DNA of 64,000 nt from Xanthobacteraceae bacterium (lineage in GTDB: Bacteria; Pseudomonadota; Alphaproteobacteria; Rhizobiales; Xanthobacteraceae). A model generated the notes under the pieces. The model was not told the origin of the DNA and made no database searches. It saw nothing but the letters and a program-made list of their open reading frames with translations. Location of the stretch: assembly GCA_024508855.1 (NCBI GenBank), contig JANINJ010000042.1, forward strand, positions 248,001-312,000. Reading direction: 5' to 3'. Shown in pieces: positions 25,575 through 34,525 of the stretch; the first letter of the stretch is position 1; each line of letters begins with the position of its first letter. Both the position numbers and the translations under genes were made by a program.

Positions 25575-27188
25575 TCAATCGATTCGGGTGCGGCGGATGT
25601 TGATGCCGGCGCGTTCACGGTCCCAGCTATCCGCTGTCAGGCCTTGTCCACGCAAGACGTGCTTCTCGACCTTTTCGGTCGGCGTCTTCGGCAAGCTGTC
25701 GACGATGCGAATGTAGCGCGGCACCATGTGATGCGCCATGCGTGGCAACAGATGTGCGACGATCTCCGCGGGATCGAGCTGCTGGCCGTCAACCGGAGCG
25801 ACGACGGCGAGGATTTCGTCCTCCGATAATTCGCTCGGAACGGCAACCGCAGCCGCCTCGCGAATCTTCGGGTGGCTCAGCAGTTCGACCTCGACCTCAT
25901 AGGAGGAAATGTTCTCGCCGCGGCGACGGATGGTGTCCTTCAGGCGATCGACGAAGCGGAAGTCTCCATCGGCATCGCGGACGAAAATATCTCCGGTATG
26001 AAACCAGCCATTGCGCCACGCATCCGCGGTGGCTTGCGGATTGTTGTGGTAGCCGTGATTCATCGCCCAAGGCGCGTCGGTTCGGAGGATCATTTGACCG
26101 CTCTCGCCAACGCCGACGCTGCAATCGTTGGCGTCGACCAGCCGTACGTCGACACCCGGACGCGGCCGCCCGCAGATACTGTCCTTCACAGGATTTGCGG
26201 CGGAAATCAGCGGTGTGCTGATCTCGGTCATGTTGAAAATCGTGAAGACGTCAGAACCGAAGCGTTCGTGAAATGCTGGGCCGCTCTGGCCGAGCGGCAC
26301 GATGAACACCATGCGCAGGGGATGCTTCCGGTCATCGTTACGCGGCGGTTGCTTGAGCAGGAACGTCGCCATCGCACCGAGCAGAAAAGCCGACGTAACC
26401 TCCAGATCGCGGATTTGCGACCAGAATCGATCTGTCTTGAAACTGTCGACGACGGCGATCGAACTGCCGACGCACAGGGCGACGCACGCCATGAAGGCGC
26501 CGCCGATGTGGAACACCGGCATGTGCAGCAGTTGACGATCCTGCGGCGTGATGCAGGTCCATGTATCGGGGTTCATCGACGAATAGCTGTGCATATAGGA
26601 TGACAGCACGCCCTTGGAACGGCCGGTGGTGCCGGACGTGTAGATGATCGACTGCGTGTCGAACGGCCGGATCGGCCGCGGCTCCGGCGCGGGCGGCGTG
26701 TCGGTACGATCGAGTACTGCGATATCGTGAAAGACGATCCGCTCCGGCGCGTTGCGCGGGGAAGTCGCCGCGCAGATCACCGTGGTGAGGGCAGGCGGAT
26801 CGGTTGCCATGACCGTATCGAGAACGGTCTCATGCAGGATTGCGACGGAGGCGCCCGAATCCGTCAGGATGTGCTGGAGCGCCGAGCCCTTCAGGGCCGG
26901 ATTGACCGGGACGAACACCGCGCCGAGATAATTGATGGCGAACATCACCCGCAATGCCAGCGCGCTGTTGGGCAGCATCAGCACGACGTGGTCGCCCTGT
27001 CGGACGCCGAGTGCGTGAAGGTTGGCGGCCGTGATGCGGATCTGCTGCAGGGTTTGCGCGAAACTCCAGCGTTCGCCGCCATCGAAGGCGGCGAATATCC
27101 GGTCCGGCTTGGCGTGGGCATTGCGCTCTAGAGCGTAGCGCAGCACGCAAATGTCGGCCGGGTAAATGTCGCCTGTGCTGTCGATCAT
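25575..27188 (-). CDS. ATP-dependent acyl-CoA ligase, CaiC-like
   Basis: A 537-residue ANL-superfamily enzyme. IYTSGTTGRSKGV is the P-loop, the adenylate site includes NMTEIS, the hinge region has GDIFVRDADGDFRFVDRLKD, and PKTPTEKVEK supplies the catalytic C-terminal lysine region. Overall it resembles the crotonobetaine/carnitine-CoA ligase branch more than long-chain ligases. It activates a carboxylate through an acyl-adenylate. It sits 1 nt behind the monooxygenase stop and just before the DsbA-fold gene, so all are one transcript. The second ligase at 30575-32077 starts the same operon, implying two different acids are activated. Confidence 0.86.
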   Translation of the reverse strand: MIDSTGDIYPADICVLRYALERNAHAKPDRIFAAFDGGERWSFAQTLQQIRITAANLHALGVRQGDHVVLMLPNSALALRVMFAINYLGAVFVPVNPALKGSALQHILTDSGASVAILHETVLDTVMATDPPALTTVICAATSPRNAPERIVFHDIAVLDRTDTPPAPEPRPIRPFDTQSIIYTSGTTGRSKGVLSSYMHSYSSMNPDTWTCITPQDRQLLHMPVFHIGGAFMACVALCVGSSIAVVDSFKTDRFWSQIRDLEVTSAFLLGAMATFLLKQPPRNDDRKHPLRMVFIVPLGQSGPAFHERFGSDVFTIFNMTEISTPLISAANPVKDSICGRPRPGVDVRLVDANDCSVGVGESGQMILRTDAPWAMNHGYHNNPQATADAWRNGWFHTGDIFVRDADGDFRFVDRLKDTIRRRGENISSYEVEVELLSHPKIREAAAVAVPSELSEDEILAVVAPVDGQQLDPAEIVAHLLPRMAHHMVPRYIRIVDSLPKTPTEKVEKHVLRGQGLTADSWDRERAGINIRRTRID

Positions 27189-27189
27189 G

Positions 27190-29097
27190 TCACGCGGAGG
27201 TCAAACGATACTGTTGCAGGTCGGGATCGTGTGTCATCGCCCAATAGTCCACGAAGCGCCACGGCATGGCAGAGAATACACGTCCGCTCTTGTTGCGGTA
27301 GTAGGTCGACATGCCGGGATGGGTCCAGATCATCTGCTCGTGTTCAGCATCGACCTCGCGGACATAGGCGTCCTTCGCCTCCGCATGCACGTCGATAGCC
27401 GCGATGTCGCGCTCGATCATCTGGACCAGGCACGCGCTGATATAGCGCGACTGGCATTCGGCCTGAAAGATCACGCTGCCGCCATGCGCAGGGCCGGTGT
27501 TGGGGCCGAGCATCAGGAATAGGTTGGGAAAATCCGGCACCGTCAGGCCGAGATAGGCCGTGGGGTTGTCGTTGGCCCATGCATCGGCAAGGCTCTTGCC
27601 GTCACGGCCGGTGATGTGGAGCTTTGCCGCCATCTCGCTGACCTTGAACCCGGTGGAGACCACAATCACATCCGCCGGATGCAGCTTGCCATCGGCGCTG
27701 ACGATGCCATCGCGTGTGATGTGATCGATATTTTCGGTGACGAGTTCGACGTTGGGTTTGCGCAGCGTGCGGAACCAATTGTTGTCGAGCAGAATGCGTT
27801 TGCCATAGGGCGGGTAGGTCGGCATACACTTCGCGATCAGGTCGGGACGGCCTTCCAGTTCGGATAGGATGAAATTCGTCAGTTCTTCGCGATGCCGATC
27901 GTTGCCGGCGTTCACGGCGCGGTCGGGATACGGCCAGTTCGGGTCCTTGCGCAGGAACGGCAGCAAGCCGTCGCCGTAGCGCCAGAACATGTTGAAGCGG
28001 TACCATTCCGCGTAATACGGCACGTGCGCCAGCAGCCACTGCGAACCGTCGGATATCCGGTCTGAATAGCCGGCGACCGGCCGCGACCATTGCGCGGTTC
28101 GCTGATAGACGGTGACGGACGCAACTTCATCTGCGATGTTCGGCACGAGTTGCATGGCGGTCGCACCGGTTCCGATCACCGCCACGCGCTTGCCCTTGAG
28201 ATCGAGCCCCTCCGGCCAGCGCGCCGAATGAAATATCTCGCCCGCGAAATTCTCGGCGCCTTTGAAGGAGGCCATGGAGGGATCGTTCAGCTGGCCGATG
28301 GCGCTGACAAGGATGGCAGAAGATACTTCCCGCGGCCCATCCGGCGTTTCGAGCGTTGAAATCCAGCGTTTTGTCGTCTCGTCCCAGCGTGAAGAGGTCA
28401 GGCGGGTGTTGAGTCGGACGTGTTCGCGAACGCCGAATTGGTCGGCAATGTTCTTCAGGTAATCGAGGATTTCCTGCTGTTGCGAGAAATATCGGGTCCA
28501 GCGGTTACGCGGGCCGAAGGAATAGGAATAGGAGTGGTTCGGCGTATCGACGCCGCAGCCCGGATAACGATTGACGTACCAGGTGCCGCCGATCTCGTCT
28601 TCCTTGTCGACGATGGTGTAGGGAATGCCGAGCCGGTTCAGCGCGACGCCGAGTGCAATCGAGCAAACGCCAGCACCGACGATCAGGACATGGCGATCCT
28701 GCAGCTTTTCTGCGGGCGGTCGCGCGGTCCATTTTGCGTCGCGCTCGACGAGCCCCATTTCCTCGCGGATCATCGGCGCGTATTCGGGCGCAACCTTTTC
28801 GCCCAGCGTCGCGCTCATCATGCGCTGCATCAGGTCATTGCCCGGATCGGTGATGACCGGTTGCGGGTTGCCGCGCAAGATTTTGACGGCCGCTTCCCGG
28901 ATTTCTGCCTGAATCGATTCCGGCAGGCCGGCGCGCGGATCGGGGATCAGGCGCACGTCGCGACGGGGCGTATAGGGCGGCTCCATCCAGCGCATGTCGC
29001 CGGTCATGTGAACCAGGACCATCAACAGCACGCGGATGTCAGCCTGTTCAATGGCTGAAGGGAGGTCGAACTGGTTCGGCGTCGTCGCGATGTTCAT
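27190..29097 (-). CDS. Flavin-binding monooxygenase, Baeyer-Villiger type (HAPMO-like)
   Basis: A 635-residue flavoprotein. About 150 N-terminal residues precede the FAD fold, as in 4-hydroxyacetophenone monooxygenase. The FAD motif reads GAGVCSIALG, with Ser where the third Gly usually is. EIGGTWYVNRYPGCGVDTP is the second FAD contact, FAGEIFHSARWP matches the Baeyer-Villiger fingerprint FxGxxxHxxxWP, and VIGTGATAMQ binds NADPH. Such enzymes insert oxygen next to a carbonyl, giving an ester or lactone. ATG 29097 was chosen over a start 40 codons upstream for its GAGG site and the family N terminus. It sits among CoA ligases and SDRs, consistent with breakdown of a cyclic or aryl ketone. Confidence 0.88.
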   Translation of the reverse strand: MNIATTPNQFDLPSAIEQADIRVLLMVLVHMTGDMRWMEPPYTPRRDVRLIPDPRAGLPESIQAEIREAAVKILRGNPQPVITDPGNDLMQRMMSATLGEKVAPEYAPMIREEMGLVERDAKWTARPPAEKLQDRHVLIVGAGVCSIALGVALNRLGIPYTIVDKEDEIGGTWYVNRYPGCGVDTPNHSYSYSFGPRNRWTRYFSQQQEILDYLKNIADQFGVREHVRLNTRLTSSRWDETTKRWISTLETPDGPREVSSAILVSAIGQLNDPSMASFKGAENFAGEIFHSARWPEGLDLKGKRVAVIGTGATAMQLVPNIADEVASVTVYQRTAQWSRPVAGYSDRISDGSQWLLAHVPYYAEWYRFNMFWRYGDGLLPFLRKDPNWPYPDRAVNAGNDRHREELTNFILSELEGRPDLIAKCMPTYPPYGKRILLDNNWFRTLRKPNVELVTENIDHITRDGIVSADGKLHPADVIVVSTGFKVSEMAAKLHITGRDGKSLADAWANDNPTAYLGLTVPDFPNLFLMLGPNTGPAHGGSVIFQAECQSRYISACLVQMIERDIAAIDVHAEAKDAYVREVDAEHEQMIWTHPGMSTYYRNKSGRVFSAMPWRFVDYWAMTHDPDLQQYRLTSA

Positions 29098-29146
29098 GAT
29101 GGAAGGCCTCACTTTGCGTGACGTGCATCGATAACGAGATTGAAAA

Positions 29147-29929
29147 TCAGGATTTGCTTCCGCCGTTCGGAAGACCCCAGTAGGAATCCCAGGTCGAACC
29201 GGCGAGGAAACCGGCATCGACCGGAAGATTGATGCCGGTGATTGCGCTGCTCATTGGGCTGAGCAGCCACACGATGGCCTCCGCGACTTCGGACGGCTGC
29301 ACCAGCCGCCCCATCGCGGCGTTGCGTGACAGGCGCTCTTCGCTCATCGCGTCGGAATCGATCCCGGCCTGCAATGCCACCGTGCGGGTGAAGCCCGGCG
29401 AGACGGCATTGACGCGCACGCCGGCGCGGCCCCACTCGCCAGCCATTGATAGTGTCAGTTGAATCACGCCCGCCTTGGCGGCGGTATAGGCGTGGATCGG
29501 TCCGGAGGTCATGCCGGCAACGGAAGCGACATTGACGATGGCGCCGTGCCGTCGCGCGGCCATGCGCACGCCGACGGCGCGGGCTACCAAGAAGGTTCCG
29601 CGCAGGTCGATGTTCACCTCGCGATCCCAGTTCTCCATCCGGATACGTTCGAGGCTGTGCATCTTGCCGAATACCCCAGCCGCATTGACCAGCCCTGTAA
29701 TCGGTCCGTACTTCTCCTCGATGGCGGCGACGCCGGACGTCACACTTTCCTCACGCGCGACATCGAAGCTTTCGGGCCAGACCAGCACCGAGGCATTGGC
29801 GCCGGCCGGCGTTTCGGGAACGATATCGACCACCACCACACGATGGCCGCGTTCAGCCAGCATGACCGCAGTTGCCGCGCCGATGCCGCGGCTGCCACCG
29901 GTGACAAGAATGATGCCGTCGTTTGTCAT
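29147..29929 (-). CDS. SDR family oxidoreductase (TetR/BVMO operon)
   Basis: A 260-residue classical SDR with TGGSRGIG at about 11-18, NAAGVFG, VNVASVAG and catalytic YTAAK. The C terminus (VDAGFLAGSTWDSYWGL) is clearly related to that of the SDR in the divergent transporter operon (VDCGWLAATPWNTYGGL), so they are recent paralogues. Its start overlaps the TetR stop by 4 nt. A likely task is oxidising a secondary alcohol to the ketone used by the monooxygenase 49 nt downstream; that is inference from order. Confidence 0.88.
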   Translation of the reverse strand: MTNDGIILVTGGSRGIGAATAVMLAERGHRVVVVDIVPETPAGANASVLVWPESFDVAREESVTSGVAAIEEKYGPITGLVNAAGVFGKMHSLERIRMENWDREVNIDLRGTFLVARAVGVRMAARRHGAIVNVASVAGMTSGPIHAYTAAKAGVIQLTLSMAGEWGRAGVRVNAVSPGFTRTVALQAGIDSDAMSEERLSRNAAMGRLVQPSEVAEAIVWLLSPMSSAITGINLPVDAGFLAGSTWDSYWGLPNGGSKS

Positions 29930-30582
29930 GATTTCTTCTTCTGAGTGGCAGGTTTGAACAAGCCGCGGGTGACAAGTTTTTCGTAAGCCGTGATCACATC
30001 GTTCGGCACCGACGTCGTGTCGTCGCCGGATGCATAGCGTCGACTGAGATAACCGCGTGCACCCATGAACATGTGGACGATGGCCTCGAACTCTTCGTCG
30101 CTGTAGTCCACGATCTCATCGGAAGCGCGGGCGCGTTTAAGGATGCGGACGAACGCGGTGGCGACGTTGTCGAGATGTTTCTGGTAGCCCGCAGGCGCGA
30201 AGAACTCCGCCTCGTTGAGGATGCGCTGGAATTCCGGAACCTGATGAACGAACTCAAAGAACGCCCGGAAGCCGGCCATTTCACGCTCGGCCGCAGGCAT
30301 TTCCGGGCCCGCGCGTTCGCGAATGAAATGCACCATGTCGATGCCGATGGTCGGCAACAACTGGTCGAGCAGTTCCTGGCGATTTCCGAAATGATTGTAG
30401 AATGTGCCCTGTGCGACACCGGCCAGTTCGGTGATGCGGGCCACGGACGCTTCGGCGTAGCCGAACTTGCCGACGACCTTGGTGGCAGCATCGAAAAGCC
30501 GCCGCCGGGTCTCTTCGTTGCGTTCAGCGCGGCTGAGTTTCTCGACCTTGCGGCCGGCGCGAAGGGGAATGGTTCTAGCCAT
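29926..30582 (-). CDS. TetR family transcriptional regulator
   Basis: A 218-residue regulator. The helix-turn-helix lies at about 27-75 (RLFDAATKVVGKFGYAEASV, then ITELAGVAQGTFYNHFGNRQ), followed by a helical ligand domain without a family signature I can name. The start lies inside the last codons of the CoA ligase (8-nt overlap) behind GGAGGAAG. Being embedded in the operon it probably controls, it is a good candidate to bind the 21-bp palindrome at 32134-32154 in the divergent promoter region and release it when a CoA ester or ketone accumulates. Confidence 0.88.
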   Translation of the reverse strand: MARTIPLRAGRKVEKLSRAERNEETRRRLFDAATKVVGKFGYAEASVARITELAGVAQGTFYNHFGNRQELLDQLLPTIGIDMVHFIRERAGPEMPAAEREMAGFRAFFEFVHQVPEFQRILNEAEFFAPAGYQKHLDNVATAFVRILKRARASDEIVDYSDEEFEAIVHMFMGARGYLSRRYASGDDTTSVPNDVITAYEKLVTRGLFKPATQKKKS

Positions 30583-32077
30583 CCGCAGCTTCCTCCAGTT
30601 CGGCGCGCAACACGCGTTTGAGAACCTTGCCGGAAGGATTTCGCGGCAGGCTGTCGCGAATGATCAGTTGTTTGGGCACCTTGAATGAGGCCAGTCGCGC
30701 GCGGCAGTGCGTAGTCAATGTTTCCAGATCGAGCGTTGCATTCTGCGCAAGAGCGACCACGGCGACCGGCCGTTCGCCCCAGCGCGGGTCGGGAATGCCG
30801 ACGACGGCCACCTCGCTGACCTGCGGCAGATCGTAAATCACCCGCTCGACTTCCGACGACGAGATGTTCTCGCCACCGGAGATGATGATGTCCTTCTTGC
30901 GATCGGTCAGATAGAGAAAGCCGTCGGCATCGAGATAGCCGATGTCTCCGCTGCGAAACCAGTCGCCGAAAAACGCCGCCGCGGTCCGCTCCGGATCTTT
31001 CCAGTACCCTCGCGTGACCTTCGGCCCACGCAAGCAGATTTCTCCGGGTTCGCCAGTTGCGACCGGCTGCCCGGCGTCATCGCGGATTTCGATTTGGACG
31101 TGGGCAATGGCGCGGCCGGTCGATCCGATTTTTTCGATCTCGAAGCCCGGCTCCATGAACGTGTCGCCGCCGCAGGTTTCGGTCAGGCCGTAAGCATCGA
31201 TGTATCGGCCGTTTTTGAAATACTCCGAGAAGGAACGGATGCGCGATTCCGGCGTCTTCTCGCCGCCGCCGATCGCCCATTGCAGGCTGGATACGTCATA
31301 GCGGTCGCGCTGCGGGCAGGCGAGCATGGCGGATGTCATGACCGGTGCGAGCCACGCTCCATTGAGTTGTTCGGTTTCGATTGCGGCGAGCGTCTGTTCT
31401 GCATCGAAGTTGCGCTGGATGCAGAGCATGCCGCCTTGCCACAGCACCGCGATGCCCGGCAGATCGAGCGCGCCGACGTGATAGAGCGGGCCGACAACGA
31501 GCAATCGCGTCTCGCGCGTAAGCCCCAGAACGAGAACCTGATCGGCTGATTTCCAGTAAATGTTCTCGTAGCTCAGCATCACGCCTTTGGGGCGGTCGGT
31601 GGTGCCGGAGGTGTACATCAGCCGCGTGAGATCGGTGGGCGACCGATGCTGCATCGGAGCCGGTGTCGCATCCGGTGCGAGACGGGTGGCATCCGCTTGC
31701 GCGGCTTCATCAACCAGCACGATGGGCGCGGGCCCTGCAGCGCTGGCGGCGAGTTCGTCATCGACGATCAGAATGCGCGCTCCGGAATTCTCGACGATGT
31801 AGGCGACTTCGTCGGCGGACAGGCGGAAATTGATCGGCAGGAAAATCGCGCCGATATGGCTTGTGGCGAACGCGATATCGAGAAACGCCGCACTGTTTTT
31901 CATCAGCACGGCGACGACGTCATCCGCGCCGATGCCTCGCGAAACGAGCCATCCGCCCACGTGCCGGATCCGTGCGTCGAAGGCGGCGTAGGAAATTTCC
32001 TGGCCGCGGTATTTCAGCGCACAGCGCTGCGGCGTGCGGCGTGCGTGGTAGGCGATGAAGCTCGATAAATTGATCAT
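30575..32077 (-). CDS. AMP-dependent acyl-CoA ligase (first gene of the leftward operon)
   Basis: A 500-residue ANL enzyme. The P-loop is MYTSGTTDRPKGV, with Asp replacing the usual Gly after TT. DAYGLTETCGG is the adenylate motif, WFRSGDIGYLDADGFLYLTDRKKD the hinge, and NPSGKVLKR holds the catalytic lysine. Length and motifs fit medium/long-chain or aromatic acid ligases. It is the first gene of a six-gene leftward operon, divergent from the binding-protein gene at 32260, so substrate import and activation probably share control. The P-loop substitution is unusual but occurs in a flexible loop and need not abolish activity. Confidence 0.87.
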   Translation of the reverse strand: MINLSSFIAYHARRTPQRCALKYRGQEISYAAFDARIRHVGGWLVSRGIGADDVVAVLMKNSAAFLDIAFATSHIGAIFLPINFRLSADEVAYIVENSGARILIVDDELAASAAGPAPIVLVDEAAQADATRLAPDATPAPMQHRSPTDLTRLMYTSGTTDRPKGVMLSYENIYWKSADQVLVLGLTRETRLLVVGPLYHVGALDLPGIAVLWQGGMLCIQRNFDAEQTLAAIETEQLNGAWLAPVMTSAMLACPQRDRYDVSSLQWAIGGGEKTPESRIRSFSEYFKNGRYIDAYGLTETCGGDTFMEPGFEIEKIGSTGRAIAHVQIEIRDDAGQPVATGEPGEICLRGPKVTRGYWKDPERTAAAFFGDWFRSGDIGYLDADGFLYLTDRKKDIIISGGENISSSEVERVIYDLPQVSEVAVVGIPDPRWGERPVAVVALAQNATLDLETLTTHCRARLASFKVPKQLIIRDSLPRNPSGKVLKRVLRAELEEAADG

Positions 32078-32133
32078 TTCACCGGCGAAACGTTGGGTTG
32101 GCGACGTTTTGAATCGCGTTCCTGTATCAATTC

Positions 32134-32154
32134 TGAATTATGACTCGTAATTCA
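32134..32154. promoter_or_regulatory. Candidate TetR operator in the divergent promoter region
   Basis: TGAATTA (32134-32140) and TAATTCA (32148-32154) are perfect inverted arms around TGACTCG; counting the centre, 9 of 10 base pairs are symmetric. The site lies between the two divergent catabolic operons, one of which encodes a TetR protein. A 21-bp palindrome of this shape is typical for TetR-family dimers. Confidence 0.55.
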
Positions 32155-32259
32155 TTTTTCGCTTGACGTCATCCCTGTTGCTCTGAAATTCTTGCGAATA
32201 CGGAGACAGAACGATCTCCGGTCGGGATCAGGAAACGCGTTTCCTTTGAGGAGGGAAGA

Positions 32260-33519
32260 ATGACAACACCCAGCAAGCCGGGCATCAACCGGCGCACGAC
32301 GCTCGCATTGATGGGTGCGGGTGCCTTCACCGCTGCGACACCCTGGGTGGCGCGCGCGCAAGCCAAGACCATCAAGATCGGCATGCCGACCATTCTGTCC
32401 GGACGCGTCGCCCAACTCGGCACGTCGTCGCGCAACGCGGTGATGATCGAAGTCGAGAAGATCAATGCCGCCGGCGGTCTTGCCGGGCGACAGATCGAAA
32501 TGGTGATCCGCGATTCCAAGGGCCAGCCGCAGGAAGCCGCACGCATTGCGCGCGAGCTGGTCAACACCGACGGTTGCGAAATGCTGATCGATGGCGAAGC
32601 GTCGTCGGGCTCATTCGCGGTCCACGAAGTCGCCCGCGACATCGGCGTGCTCTGCATTCACACCTGCTCTGAAGCGTCCTCGCTCACGGCCGACCCGAAG
32701 CAGCATATTCCGAACGCGTTCCGCTGCGTGCGGCAGGGCATCCACGATTCGATCGCCGGCGGCAATTACGCTGCGGGGATTGCCAAGGCCAAGGGTCTCA
32801 AGAAGTGGGCGACCTGTTCGCCGGACTATGCATACGGCCGCGACACCACGGCGGAGTTCGTCACCTATCTCAAGCATTTCGCGCCGGACGTCGAGATCAT
32901 CAGCGAAACCTGGCCGAAGCTGTTCCAGCCCGACTACACCGAAACCGTCACCAAGATTTTGCAGGCGAAGCCACAGGCGCTCTATTCGGCGCTGTGGGGC
33001 GGTGACCTGACCTCCTACATCGACCAGGCCAACATCTACGCGATGTTCACGCAGATGGAGGTGTTCGCGGTCAACATGGCCGACTACACCGCGCTCACGG
33101 TGGTGAAGAATTTGCCGAAAGGCATTCATTCCGGCAATCGCTACATCAAGACATTCCCTGCGACCGCCGAAAACGCCGCGTGGGGCGACGCCTACAAGGC
33201 CAAGTACAAGGAATATCCGACCAACTGGTCTTGGCAGAACGCCACCGCAATGATGTTCCTCAGCGAGGCGGTGAAGAAGGTCAATTCCACCGACGGCAAG
33301 AAGGTCGCCGAAGCGCTGACCGGCCTGACGATCAAGTGCCCGTTCGGCGCAGATGGCACCGTGACCATGCGCGCCGACGATCACACCCTGATCGGTTACG
33401 CGATCGGGTGGGGCACCACCATTCCAACCGAACCTTACGTGCCCGACGTCCAGAGCGGGGACTGGAAGCAGATCCTGGCTCTTGAGGCGGAATGGAAAAA
33501 GAGCAAGGGTTACACCTGA
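32260..33519 (+). CDS. ABC transporter substrate-binding protein, branched-chain amino acid type (Tat signal)
   Basis: A 419-residue periplasmic binding protein. The N terminus has twin arginines at 11-12 (NRRTTLAL), a hydrophobic stretch and a likely cleavage after ARAQA, so export by Tat is likely. The mature part (IKIGMPTILSGRVAQLG, NAAGGLAGRQIEMVIRDS) is a Peripla_BP_6/LivJ-type fold. Binding proteins of this class near CoA ligases usually take up aromatic or aliphatic carboxylates, not amino acids. GAGGAGGG precedes the ATG. A stem-loop follows 15 nt after the stop, before the permease genes. Confidence 0.9.
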   Translation: MTTPSKPGINRRTTLALMGAGAFTAATPWVARAQAKTIKIGMPTILSGRVAQLGTSSRNAVMIEVEKINAAGGLAGRQIEMVIRDSKGQPQEAARIARELVNTDGCEMLIDGEASSGSFAVHEVARDIGVLCIHTCSEASSLTADPKQHIPNAFRCVRQGIHDSIAGGNYAAGIAKAKGLKKWATCSPDYAYGRDTTAEFVTYLKHFAPDVEIISETWPKLFQPDYTETVTKILQAKPQALYSALWGGDLTSYIDQANIYAMFTQMEVFAVNMADYTALTVVKNLPKGIHSGNRYIKTFPATAENAAWGDAYKAKYKEYPTNWSWQNATAMMFLSEAVKKVNSTDGKKVAEALTGLTIKCPFGADGTVTMRADDHTLIGYAIGWGTTIPTEPYVPDVQSGDWKQILALEAEWKKSKGYT

Positions 33520-33534
33520 TCGCAACGTCGCATC

Positions 33535-33565
33535 GAACAGGAGTCCGCTATGCGGGCTCCTGTTC
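33535..33565 (+). terminator. Intra-operon stem-loop after the binding-protein gene
   Basis: GAACAGGAGTCCGC (33535-33548) pairs with GCGGGCTCCTGTTC (33552-33565), with 13 Watson-Crick pairs, one G-U pair and a 3-nt loop. There is no U-tract, so it may protect the upstream mRNA end or attenuate rather than fully terminate before LivH. Confidence 0.55.
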
Positions 33566-33577
33566 ACGTGATCAAAG

Positions 33578-34525
33578 ATGCAATTGCCGGCATCCGTCGG
33601 CGATTCTGAACGGACGAATCCCTTGGATCTCGACGCGCTTATCGGTTGTTTCGCAAGCTCTGCCTGTGTGGTGACGCAGACCACCAGCGGCCTCATCATC
33701 GGCATGCTGCTGTTTCTCGTTGCCGTCGGGCTGACGCTGATTTTTGGCGTGCTCAAGATCGTCAATTTCAGCCACGGCGCGTTCTATATGTTCGGCGCCT
33801 ATTTCGCCCTGACGGGCTATCAGCTCACGGGTAGCTTTACGTTGGCGATGCTGTGCGGTGCCGTAGGCACCGCCGTGATCGGTTTGATATTCGAGCGCGT
33901 GTTCATCAGCCGCGTCTACGGTCGCGACGTGTTGATGCAACTCCTCGTCTGCTATGCCTTCGTGTTGATCTTCGACGACACGGTGAAGTTGATCTGGGGT
34001 CCCGAATTCAAATCGATGGGTATGCCGGATGCATTCCGGGTGCCGCCATGGTTCATCGCCGGTGGCATCGTGCCGCCATTTTATGTCCTGCTGATCGCGG
34101 TGGCGCTTGCGGTCGCGGCGCTGCTGGGTATCGGGCTTGCGCGTTCGCGGCTCGGCAAGGTCATTCGGGCGGCGGCGCAAAATCCGGATATGGTGTCTTC
34201 GCTGGGCATCAATACCGCCGTGATCTACGGCAGCGTATTCGCGCTCGGATGCGGTCTGGCGGGATTGGCCGGTGCCCTGGCTGCACCGGTGCGTTCGATG
34301 ACACCGGGCATGGGATTTTCCGTTTTGATCGAATCCTTCATCGTTACGGTGATCGGCGGCATGGGCTCTATTCTCGGTGCCCTGATCGGCGCGTTGCTGA
34401 TCGGCCTGATCCGCTCGTTTGGGTCGCTGGGCTTTCCCCTGTTCACCGACGGATTGATGTACCTGTTCATGGTCATCATTCTTGTGGCGCGGCCGACCGG
34501 CCTGTTCGGCAAGGATGTCGCATGA
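33578..34525 (+). CDS. Branched-chain-type ABC transporter permease (LivH-like)
   Basis: A 315-residue inner-membrane protein with about eight hydrophobic segments. Landmarks are VGLTLIFGVLKIVNFSHGAFYM near the N terminus and the LivH loop RSRLGKVIRAAAQNPDMVSSLGI, which contacts the ATPases. It forms the channel with LivM. ATG 33578 has no ribosome site; an in-frame TTG at 33623, with GGACGAA upstream, would give a more typical LivH start (DLDALIGCF) and may be the real one. It follows the stem-loop after the binding-protein gene and overlaps LivM by ATGA. Confidence 0.88.
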   Translation: MQLPASVGDSERTNPLDLDALIGCFASSACVVTQTTSGLIIGMLLFLVAVGLTLIFGVLKIVNFSHGAFYMFGAYFALTGYQLTGSFTLAMLCGAVGTAVIGLIFERVFISRVYGRDVLMQLLVCYAFVLIFDDTVKLIWGPEFKSMGMPDAFRVPPWFIAGGIVPPFYVLLIAVALAVAALLGIGLARSRLGKVIRAAAQNPDMVSSLGINTAVIYGSVFALGCGLAGLAGALAAPVRSMTPGMGFSVLIESFIVTVIGGMGSILGALIGALLIGLIRSFGSLGFPLFTDGLMYLFMVIILVARPTGLFGKDVA

